The notes beneath the pieces are model-generated. The model did not search any database and was not told the origin of the DNA. It saw only the letters and a list, made by a program, of their open reading frames with translations. A program made the position numbers and the translations under genes. Shown in pieces: positions 1-5,068 of a stretch of DNA of 5,068 nucleotides; within the stretch, counting starts at the first letter, position 1, and every line of letters begins with the position of its first letter. This DNA comes from an uncultured Paracoccaceae bacterium. GTDB lineage: Bacteria; Pseudomonadota; Alphaproteobacteria; Rhodobacterales; Rhodobacteraceae. The DNA is taken from the NCBI GenBank assembly GCA_937132145.1, contig CAKZNY010000012.1:1-5068 (forward strand). The letters are read 5' to 3'.

Positions 1-293
1 TAGGAAAATGACCACTCAAACGACTGTACATTCACGCCTTCTAACGCCGAATAAATGGCCCGGATATAGCGTTATCATCACTGCCAAAATGACAAAAATA
101 GACTGGACAGCGATGGGCATTGTTGACCACATGACCACCCTCAAACGCCCCAGTAATTGCAGGCTTTGAAGCCGCAGAAAACCAAGCGAACAATGAAATC
201 AAGCGGCCTCGAGGGGTATGATATCTGAAACGTCAACACTTGCGCACATTTTCGCAATTAAGGGCACAACGACACCTACCCCTCCGTACCAGC
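1..293. other. Non-coding or unassigned upstream stretch
   Basis: I see no gene I can support here. A 53-codon open frame runs from the ATG at 8 to the stop at 167-169. Its purine-rich stretch (AGGA at 2-5) is too close to the ATG, and the translation has no recognisable family character. A 36-codon frame from the ATG at 218 ends inside the first operator at 326-328, which also argues against it. The stretch is visibly AT-richer than the coding regions to its right. No tRNA, strong hairpin or clear attachment site was found. The first three bases (TAG) could be the stop of a gene lying to the left, but nothing confirms this. Confidence 0.5.
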
Positions 294-327
294 TAACCTT
301 GAATACATGGTTGTATATTCAAGGTTA
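294..327. promoter_or_regulatory. Operator 1: perfect 12-bp inverted repeat upstream of the Fic gene
   Basis: The arms TAACCTTGAATA (294-305) and TATTCAAGGTTA (316-327) are exact reverse complements separated by 10 bases. The inner core TGAATA-N10-TATTCA recurs 39 bp downstream just before the Fic start codon. Two sites with the same half-site and the same spacer length in an upstream region are typical of a dimeric repressor binding twice. The binding protein is unknown; the winged-helix tail of the Fic protein is one candidate. Confidence 0.7.
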
Positions 328-348
328 AATGGTATACGTGAATATGAT
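311..348 (+). promoter_or_regulatory. Candidate promoter of the Fic gene
   Basis: TTGTAT (311-316) is a possible -35, followed after 16 bases by TATACG (333-338) as a -10. A second -10-like hexamer, TATGAT (343-348), has only a poor -35 upstream. Both options lie between or inside the paired inverted repeats, so a protein bound there would block transcription. The hexamers are weak matches, and the exact start cannot be fixed by eye. Confidence 0.3.
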
Positions 349-364
349 TGAATGTATTCAAGGA
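339..364. promoter_or_regulatory. Operator 2 overlapping the Fic ribosome binding site
   Basis: TGAATA (339-344) and TATTCA (355-360) form an inverted repeat with a 10-base spacer, the same architecture as operator 1. The right arm runs on as TATTCAAGGA (355-364), matching the right arm of operator 1 (TATTCAAGG). Its AAGGA (360-364) is also the Shine-Dalgarno sequence, six bases before the ATG at 371. The left arm lacks the outer CCT present in operator 1, so this site is less symmetric and may be bound more weakly. Confidence 0.6.
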
Positions 365-370
365 TAGTCA

Positions 371-1651
371 ATGCGAAGGGATGAGCTAAAAAGCGGGCTG
401 GGAAACCTTTATACCGATGATGCGGGATTTGGCGTGGAGCGGGTTCCTAACGCCGGGTACGAGAATATTTGGTTTGTTGTGCCACCTGCCCCACCAATTT
501 CAATGCCGCCAGGGATGCCAGCGGGTGTTATGGGCAAGGCTATAACCTTGTTGCAACAAAGGCCGCACTGGTCTTCAGCGTCATCGCTCGACAGGCTGAC
601 GGTCTATCTTTTTGCACGCCGAGAGGCTGTTTCCTCGTCTAGAATGGAGGGAACATGGTCCACCATCGACAATGTTTTGACCCCGCAAAACGCTACCGCG
701 GAAGGTGACGAAAAATCCGATGACCTGTCCGTTCGTGGCTACGCCGCTGCACTTGAATATGGTTTTCTTAAGGTGGAAACTGAAGGGATTGCCGCCCTTA
801 CGCCGGATCTTCTATGCCACCTGCACGCGCTGATAATGTCAAAAGACCCGGGTTTTCGCGGTATTTCGGGGCGCATCCGCACCCCCGGCCTGCCAGGTGA
901 TGTCGTCCAGATCGGAGGCGGCGGGCGCAAGGAGGAATCCATCTATAATCCCGTCCCTCCCCGCCACGCGAAACGCTGCACAAACGAGGTTTTGTCGTGG
1001 ATGCGCGATGAATCCCTGATCGAGCTGGGTGATGCGGGCATGGGCATGTCGTTACCCGTCAGGATGGCGATCGGCCATTCCCATTTCGAGGCAGTCCATC
1101 CGTTCAGCGACGGAAACGGACGGGTCGGGCGAATTTTGTGGCCCCTACAAATCATGGCGTCAGGGCATTTGCCGCTGTATTTATCGGGCTATGTCGAACA
1201 AAACCGCTTCGAATACGGGCAAGCCTTGGCTGAGGCCCAAAAATACCTGTCTTACGGGCGTATAACGCGGTTTATCTGCGAAGCGATTATCGCCTCTAGC
1301 GCCGAAGAGGCTTTATCGAAAACTCTGATCGGCGACCTACCCGCGCAATGGCTGGAACGGGGGCGGTTTCGTAAGAACTCGGCGGCGTATGACGCGCTGG
1401 CGGTCATGATAAAGACACCGATCATCACCGCAAACCTTTTGGCGAGCGAGTTGGGGGTGTCCTTTCAGGCGGCTTCTGTGGCGCTGAACAAACTACAGGA
1501 AAAAGGAGTTGTATCTGAGCGTACAGGGCAAGGCCGCAATCGCATTTTTGCCGCTGAGGAAGTGATCGCCGTTTTGGCCAGAACCTTCGCCGAAGATCCC
1601 GAAATCGCGTTAGAAGGAGCACGAAGCGTACTTGGTGTATTACAGAATTAG
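371..1651 (+). CDS. Fic-family protein (probable AMP transferase), class II with C-terminal winged helix
   Basis: Fic enzymes usually transfer AMP from ATP to a hydroxyl side chain of a target protein in the cytoplasm. The sequence shows the full catalytic motif HPFSDGNGRVGR at residues 243-254, with the catalytic His243. A flap-like segment (VQIGG, 179-183) precedes it and would position the target. S89-S-R-M-E93-G94 fits the (S/T)xxxE(G/N) inhibitory helix; its N-terminal placement makes this a class II, self-inhibited Fic. Residues 1-85 resemble the Fic_N region. Residues about 350-400 read as a winged helix, with an ASELGVSFQAASVALNKL recognition-type segment. The length of 426 residues suits this subclass. 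The start is set by AAGGA at 360-364, six bases upstream. No residue of the active site is missing. The target is unknown, and other nucleotide transfers or AMP removal are possible. Paired inverted repeats upstream suggest repression, perhaps by the protein itself. Confidence 0.93.
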   Translation: MRRDELKSGLGNLYTDDAGFGVERVPNAGYENIWFVVPPAPPISMPPGMPAGVMGKAITLLQQRPHWSSASSLDRLTVYLFARREAVSSSRMEGTWSTIDNVLTPQNATAEGDEKSDDLSVRGYAAALEYGFLKVETEGIAALTPDLLCHLHALIMSKDPGFRGISGRIRTPGLPGDVVQIGGGGRKEESIYNPVPPRHAKRCTNEVLSWMRDESLIELGDAGMGMSLPVRMAIGHSHFEAVHPFSDGNGRVGRILWPLQIMASGHLPLYLSGYVEQNRFEYGQALAEAQKYLSYGRITRFICEAIIASSAEEALSKTLIGDLPAQWLERGRFRKNSAAYDALAVMIKTPIITANLLASELGVSFQAASVALNKLQEKGVVSERTGQGRNRIFAAEEVIAVLARTFAEDPEIALEGARSVLGVLQN

Positions 1652-1761
1652 TTGGCAGCACTCGGGGCTAGAACTTAATCGACCCAAACCTCGTTGAAAG
1701 CCCTAAACACCGGATCGCCTTGCAAACAGCATAGCCCTTTTAAATAGCACAAGAGACACTG

Positions 1762-2499
1762 ATGAGACTTAACCCGATTGACCAGAACGACCCCGACCTC
1801 GAAGGCGCGGTTTTATATCAGGCTATTCTGAAAACGCTCGAATATCTTGACGAGTTCGGCGCGATCAGCCTGACCAAGAGCAGAGCTTTCAATTGCAAGT
1901 TCGTTCATTGGGCGGCGGATAATTTCAACTGGCCAGAATATTCCAGAGAAGAAATGTTCCGCGTCAACAAAGTCCTGAACGAGCAGGATTATCCGCCTGC
2001 AGGTGATGTGCATGATCTGCTAAAACACCTGCGACTGGGGCGGCATTACAAAGGGCAGTTTGTAATAACCAAGACTGGCAAGAAATTCGCAGACAACCCG
2101 AATGGCTTGTTCGATTTAGTCGCTCCGGCCTATATCTTCGAGTGCGAGCATTTCTATGGTTGGGGCGACGACGAGGACCGGCTTAGCCAGATCAATTGGG
2201 ATATCATTTTGAACATCGTGAATGTCGAGGCCGAAAACGGCGTCACAATTGCCGCTCTTGTCAAAACCTTCTACGGATTGGAGCCAACAGAGGATGAACC
2301 TTACTGGTCGGACTTCAGCAAGGAATGCTCCAACCTGCACTACGGAGCCCTTAAGCCGCTTGCGCGCATTGGTCTGTTACATGAAATTCCAGTAGAGCGT
2401 TTAAAAATTCAGGACACTCAATACGTCAAGACGCAGCTTTGGCGGAAATTCCTGCGCCTTGATACCGACCGGCATATCCGCCCGCGCGTGGTTCATTAA
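1762..2499 (+). CDS. Hypothetical protein of 245 residues
   Basis: I do not recognise a named family with confidence. The protein is soluble, rich in aromatic and acidic residues, and has no signal peptide or membrane segment. Two segments stand out: ISLTKSRAFNCKFVHWA (about 35-51) and FVITKTGKKFADNP (about 100-113). Both have the LTK(S/T) turn followed by a helix that I associate with winged-helix-like modules in plasmid and phage proteins of the pRiA4b ORF-3/SEC-C sort, but that link is tentative. The C-terminus (YVKTQLWRKFLRLDTD, 221-236) looks conserved in style. The start has only a weak AAGAGA (1751-1756) five bases before the ATG. The 110-bp gap after the Fic gene has no convincing terminator, so read-through from the Fic promoter is possible. 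TTGCAA (1720-1725) with TAAATA (1741-1746) is a very weak promoter candidate. The stop lies 2 bp from the end of the converging DUF3489 gene. Confidence 0.8.
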   Translation: MRLNPIDQNDPDLEGAVLYQAILKTLEYLDEFGAISLTKSRAFNCKFVHWAADNFNWPEYSREEMFRVNKVLNEQDYPPAGDVHDLLKHLRLGRHYKGQFVITKTGKKFADNPNGLFDLVAPAYIFECEHFYGWGDDEDRLSQINWDIILNIVNVEAENGVTIAALVKTFYGLEPTEDEPYWSDFSKECSNLHYGALKPLARIGLLHEIPVERLKIQDTQYVKTQLWRKFLRLDTDRHIRPRVVH

Positions 2500-2501
2500 G
2501 A

Positions 2502-2949
2502 TCAGGCGATACGGTAAACCCGCCCCCTGCCCTCGATCTTTTCGGAAACCACGGCCAACCCCAGCTTCTTTTTCAGCGTTCCCGAAATCGCCCCGCGCAC
2601 CGTGTGGGCCTGCCAACCGGTAGCGGCAACGATCTCATCGAGGCTGGCACCGGTCGGAGTTTTCAGCAGGGCAATCAGTTGTGTTTGTTTTGTTCCGGTG
2701 CGTGGTTTCGCCGGAGTGGTCTCGACCGTGCCTACAGCAACTTCACGCGGCCCGTTGCGCAGCTTGGCAATGGCCTGCACCACCACCGGATCAACCCCGA
2801 TGGCGGCCAGCCCCGCGCTCGATCATCATGCCAACAACCTTTTTGGCAACCGCGCCATGCAGGCCTTTGGGTAGCGGCATCGCCAGATTGCCTGCGCGTC
2901 GCGCTGCAGCATTCAGAATACGGGATTGGGTATCGGTGAGTTTGGTCAT
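2502..2949 (-). pseudogene. DUF3489 winged-helix protein gene, split by a one-base frameshift
   Basis: Translation from the ATG at 2949-2947 starts MTKLTDTQSRILNAAARRAG, preceded by a strong GGAGG (2955-2959) five bases away. After MMIERG it leaves frame and stops at 2793-2791, giving 52 residues. The remainder lies in the next frame as LAAIGVDPVVVQAIAKLRNG and on to the stop at 2504-2502. It contains the whole conserved DUF3489 domain, with TKQTQLIALLKTP, ATGWQAHTVRGAISG, KKKLGL and GRGRVYRI. Removing one base from the C run at 2811-2814 (GGGG to GGG on the coding strand) joins MMIERG to LAAIG and restores one protein of about 148 residues. The domain is helix-turn-helix-like and common in alphaproteobacterial mobile elements; its function is not established. 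It could be a true pseudogene, a sequencing error, or two coupled products, because GTG codons begin 4 bases after the early stop. The C-terminal 94 residues are open from GTG at 2786. Confidence 0.85.
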
Positions 2950-2964
2950 AATTGCCTCCGTGTT

Positions 2965-2985
2965 CAGGCGCGCCTGATGCGCGCC
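2965..2985 (-). repeat. GC-rich hairpin/palindrome before the DUF3489 ribosome binding site
   Basis: GGCGCGC (2967-2973) and GCGCGCC (2979-2985) form a perfect 7-bp stem with a 5-base loop. The overlapping CAGGCGCGCCTG (2965-2976) is a perfect 12-bp palindrome, so two alternative pairings compete. It sits five bases upstream of the GGAGG of the DUF3489 gene in the transcript. There is no T-run, so it is not a standard terminator. It could be a protein site or could affect translation. Confidence 0.5.
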
Positions 2986-3000
2986 CTTCTACCGAGGTGA

Positions 3001-3018
3001 GCCCCGCCATCGCGGGGC
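3001..3018 (-). repeat. GC-rich hairpin after the 74-residue gene
   Basis: GCCCCGC (3001-3007) and GCGGGGC (3012-3018) form a perfect 7-bp stem with a 4-base loop (CATC on +, GATG on -). It begins 20 bases past the stop of the leftward 74-residue gene, where an intrinsic terminator is often found, but no T-tract follows on either strand. It may cause pausing or protect the RNA end between the two leftward genes. Confidence 0.5.
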
Positions 3019-3038
3019 CACGTTTCGAAACTCCGGCG

Positions 3039-3263
3039 TTACTCGGCGAATTCACCTTCCTGAAACGCGCTGTCGGTAATGCGGCGCAACAGGCCCGCGT
3101 AATCTTTGAGCGAACCAACGTGGCCCCAGTTGATCTCGTCGGGCGTGGCCTCGAAGTGATCGTCGCTAAGCGCTTGCAATCTTGCGAGCATCGCGTCGAT
3201 CTCCGACTTGGTTTCGGTAAAGGCTTTCAGGGCTCTGGAATTGTCTTTTGTGCGGGTGGTCAT
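3039..3263 (-). CDS. Small hypothetical protein of 74 residues, first gene of the leftward pair
   Basis: I do not recognise a function. The ATG at 3263-3261 has GGAG (3271-3274 on the plus strand, as CTCC) seven bases upstream, which makes it a convincing translated gene. The protein is short and acidic towards its C-terminus, with no Cys, membrane segment or signal peptide. Residues about 9-34 (LKAFTETKSEIDAMLARLQAL) are predicted by eye to be one amphipathic helix, possibly a coiled coil. A second helical stretch lies around 51-68. It is followed by the DUF3489 gene 89 bp downstream on the same strand, and the two are probably co-transcribed from the divergent control region at 3264-3376. 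A DNA-binding or structural helper role would be a guess. Confidence 0.75.
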   Translation of the reverse strand: MTTRTKDNSRALKAFTETKSEIDAMLARLQALSDDHFEATPDEINWGHVGSLKDYAGLLRRITDSAFQEGEFAE

Positions 3264-3376
3264 GGTTCGTCTCCGTTTGCTGTGTCGTTCTTGTGTAATC
3301 AGAATCGCTCACACGCGAAGTGTAATCAACGTAATACCAAGCAATATCATTGCTTTAATCACCACGGGATCCAATC
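3264..3376. promoter_or_regulatory. Divergent control region with repeated TAATCA elements
   Basis: This gap separates the leftward gene pair from the rightward terminase genes and must hold start signals for the left pair at least. GTGTAATCA occurs twice exactly (3293-3301, 3320-3328), and TAATCA a third time (3356-3361), all in the same direction with starts 27 and 33 bp apart. GCAAT-ATC-ATTGC (3341-3353) is a short inverted repeat. Rightward, TTGCTG (3277-3282) and CAGAAT (3300-3305) are 17 bases apart. Leftward, TTGATT and GATTCT are also 17 bases apart on the minus strand (about 3329 to 3301). Both are modest promoter matches that overlap the repeats, so a regulator bound there could switch both directions. 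Confidence 0.5.
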
Positions 3377-3916
3377 ATGCAGGGAATGAGCGAACGGGCA
3401 TATTCCACCCATTCAAAGCTCTCGCGCGGCGCCATCCAGAAGGCCAAACGCACCGGCCGCATGGTGCTTTATGGTGACGGGTCGATCAATGCCGCCGCCT
3501 CGGATGCACGGCGTGCCGGTACAAGCGATCCAGATCAACAGCGTCGGTCCGTTGCAAAAAGCAAGAGCCGTATCAGCGGCCCCGCCGAAAGCACGTCCTA
3601 CCTCAAGGCCCGCACCGCGCTCACCGTCTACCAGGCACAGGAACGCCAGCTTTCAATCCAGAAAAAGAAAGGCGCTCTGGTTGATCGCTCCCGCGCAGAA
3701 ACCATGGTGTTCCGGCTGGCCCGACAGGAACGCGATACCTGGGTCACATGGCCGGCACGTGTCGCGGCGCTGATGGCAGCACAGGTCGCGGCCGAAGTGG
3801 AGGCGGCAACAGGGACACCGGTCACTATCGGGGCCGCAACCATGCAAAGGGTGCTGGAAGCCCATGTCAAAGAGCAGCTCGACGCCCTTGCCGACCTCAA
3901 GGTTAGCCTTGGATGA
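3377..3916 (+). CDS. Phage terminase small subunit, Nu1-like
   Basis: The small terminase subunit binds the packaging start site on phage DNA and recruits the large subunit. Residues about 13-45 (LSRGAIQKAKRTGRMV, then a DGSINAAASDARRAG segment) match the winged-helix DNA-recognition pattern of Nu1-like proteins, often annotated as 'elements of external origin'. A basic, Ser-rich linker (about 50-72) follows. The helical C-terminal part includes YLKARTALTVYQAQERQLS (75-93) and RQERDTWVTWPARVAA (116-131), which resemble the oligomerisation and large-subunit contact regions. At 179 residues it is normal for the family. The ATG at 3377 has GGGA (3366-3369) seven bases upstream; the in-frame ATG at 3386 has its purine run directly abutting and is less likely. 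The end overlaps the large-subunit gene by 8 bp. Confidence 0.85.
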   Translation: MQGMSERAYSTHSKLSRGAIQKAKRTGRMVLYGDGSINAAASDARRAGTSDPDQQRRSVAKSKSRISGPAESTSYLKARTALTVYQAQERQLSIQKKKGALVDRSRAETMVFRLARQERDTWVTWPARVAALMAAQVAAEVEAATGTPVTIGAATMQRVLEAHVKEQLDALADLKVSLG

Positions 3917-5068
3917 AGAAAAATTCGCACCTGACCTGAGCTTTGACGGTGCGGAAGATATTCTTCGCGCGTGGCGACGCGGAATGCGCCCCGACCCTGA
4001 CCTGACGGTTTCGGAGTGGGCCGATCAACACCGCTGGTTATCCTCGCGCGCCTCGGCAGAACCCGGACGCTACCGTACCGCCCGAACCCCGTATTTGCGC
4101 GAGATCATGGATGCGCTGTCGCCCAAACACCCCGCACAGCGCATTACATTTATGAAGGCCGCGCAGGTTGGGGCCACGGAAGCGGGTAACAACTGGATCG
4201 GATTTGTTATCCACCACGCCCCGGGTCCAATGTTGGCGGTACTGCCAACGCTCGAGATGGCCAAGCGCACGTCACGCGGGCGCATTGATCCGCTGATCGA
4301 GGACAGCCCGGTGCTCAGGGAACGGGTTAATCCGGCGCGCTCGCGCGATGCGGGCAACTCGATGCTTTCCAAGGAATTTTCGGGCGGCATTCTGGTGCTG
4401 ACAGGCGCGAACTCGGCCACTGGTCTGCGCTCGATGCCGGCGCGCTATATTTTTCTCGACGAGGTCGATGCCTATCCGGCCTCGGCCGACGAGGAAGGTG
4501 ATCCGGTGTCGCTGGCTGAAGCGCGGTCCATGACCTTCGCGCATCGGCGCAAGGTGTTTTTGGTGTCAACGCCAACCGTAAAAGGGGTGAGCCGGATCGA
4601 ACGGGAATACGAGGCTTCGGACCAGCGGCGGTATTTTGTGGCATGTCCACATTGCGACGAGCGGCAATGGCTGAAGTTCGAGCGGTTGCGATGGGACAAG
4701 GGCCAGCCGGAAACGGCGGCATATCATTGCGAGGCCTGCGAACAACCGATTGCCGAGCATCACAAAACGGCGATGCTGGAAGCGGGTCAATGGCGGGCCA
4801 CGGCGGAAGGATCTGATCCGGCCACGGTCGGCTACCACCTTTCGGCGCTCTACTCGCCGGTTGGCTGGCTGAGCTGGGAGCGGATTGCGCGTAACTGGGA
4901 AGCAGCACAGGGGTCGGATGATGCCATTCGGGCGTTCAAGAATACCATTCTCGGCGAAACCTGGGTGGAATCCGGTGAAGCGCCGGACTGGCAACGGCTG
5001 CTGGATCGCAAGGAAGACTGGGCCGCAGGAGAGGCGCCCGCAAACGCGCTGTTCCTGACGGCTGGGGC
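3909..5068 (+). CDS. Phage terminase large subunit, GpA family (3' end beyond the window)
   Basis: This is the ATP-driven motor and nuclease that cuts concatemeric phage DNA and pumps it into the prohead. The frame is open for 386 codons and runs off the window; family members are usually about 600-700 residues, so the ATPase half is present and most of the nuclease domain is missing. Visible motifs: a GpA-type Walker A-like segment KAAQVGATEAGNNW (83-96), Walker B with catalytic Glu in IFLDEVDAY (181-189; D184, E185), coupling motif VSTPT (219-223), and a zinc-binding pair CPHC (246-249) and CEAC (274-277). The start is inferred as TTG at 3909, preceded by AAGG at 3899-3902. The ATG at 3913 is in another frame and gives only an 8-residue peptide, while the first in-frame ATG at 3984 (Met26) cuts into the conserved RGMRPDPDLTVSEWA region. 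The TTG start overlaps the small subunit by 8 bp, implying translational coupling. Confidence 0.92.
   Translation, partial: MDEEKFAPDLSFDGAEDILRAWRRGMRPDPDLTVSEWADQHRWLSSRASAEPGRYRTARTPYLREIMDALSPKHPAQRITFMKAAQVGATEAGNNWIGFVIHHAPGPMLAVLPTLEMAKRTSRGRIDPLIEDSPVLRERVNPARSRDAGNSMLSKEFSGGILVLTGANSATGLRSMPARYIFLDEVDAYPASADEEGDPVSLAEARSMTFAHRRKVFLVSTPTVKGVSRIEREYEASDQRRYFVACPHCDERQWLKFERLRWDKGQPETAAYHCEACEQPIAEHHKTAMLEAGQWRATAEGSDPATVGYHLSALYSPVGWLSWERIARNWEAAQGSDDAIRAFKNTILGETWVESGEAPDWQRLLDRKEDWAAGEAPANALFLTAG

Noticed and set aside
8..147. Imperfect direct repeat ATGACCAC(CC)TCAAACG at 8-22 and 131-147
   Set aside because: Only 15 matching bases with a 2-base gap; no further similarity around either copy, so chance is the best explanation.
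8..169. 53-codon open frame at the left end
   Set aside because: The purine run is too close to the ATG, no family resemblance is visible, and the frame is short enough to arise by chance in AT-rich sequence.
218..328. 36-codon frame preceded by GAGGGG
   Set aside because: The spacing to the ATG is too short, and the frame ends inside the first operator repeat, so it would conflict with a clear regulatory element.
1665..1741. GGGCTA (about 1665) and TAGCCC followed by TTTT (about 1732) as a terminator after the Fic gene
   Set aside because: The arms are six bases and about 60 bases apart, so a stable terminator stem is unlikely.
2732..3118. 128-codon minus-strand open frame across the DUF3489 5' part
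   Set aside because: It is a shadow frame: the true DUF3489 N-terminus with its strong ribosome binding site lies in a different frame, and this translation has no domain character.
4327..4994. Long minus-strand open frames opposite the terminase large subunit
   Set aside because: They are the complement of a strongly conserved GpA coding frame in GC-rich sequence; their Pro/Arg/Ser-rich translations are typical antisense shadows.
1..5068. CRISPR array, tRNA or rRNA genes, insertion sequence ends
   Set aside because: No regularly spaced repeats, cloverleaf, ribosomal sequence, transposase or terminal inverted repeats were seen on either strand.

Overview
The window looks like part of a prophage, or a phage-derived region, in an alphaproteobacterium, most likely of the Rhodobacterales. 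The support is a lambda gpA/Nu1-type terminase pair in the short, Ala/Arg-rich form common in that group, a DUF3489 winged-helix gene, compact packing, and moderately high GC in the coding parts. The taxon is an inference from protein style; no marker gene is present.

Layout. Bases 1-293 are AT-richer and hold no gene I can defend. Bases 294-370 hold two matching inverted repeats (TGAATA-N10-TATTCA), the second of which covers the Shine-Dalgarno sequence of the next gene. A full-length Fic-family enzyme (371-1651, +) follows, with a complete catalytic motif, a built-in inhibitory motif and a C-terminal winged helix. Next comes a 245-residue protein of unknown function (1762-2499, +). It ends 2 bp from the end of a leftward DUF3489 gene (2502-2949, -), which is broken into two frames by one extra base in a run of four G/C. 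Two GC-rich hairpins separate that gene from a small leftward gene of 74 residues (3039-3263, -). A 113-bp divergent control region with repeated TAATCA elements (3264-3376) separates the leftward pair from the rightward packaging genes: terminase small subunit (3377-3916, +) and terminase large subunit (3909 to the window end, +, incomplete).

How the parts may work together. The terminase pair recognises and packages phage DNA, and its genes overlap by 8 bp as a translationally coupled unit. The leftward pair is transcribed away from the packaging genes, and its DUF3489 member has a DNA-binding-like fold, so a regulatory role is possible but unproven. The Fic gene with its own operators, and the unknown gene behind it, look like an independently controlled accessory unit at the edge of the packaging module. 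Whether they act together, and whether they serve phage or host, cannot be read from the sequence.
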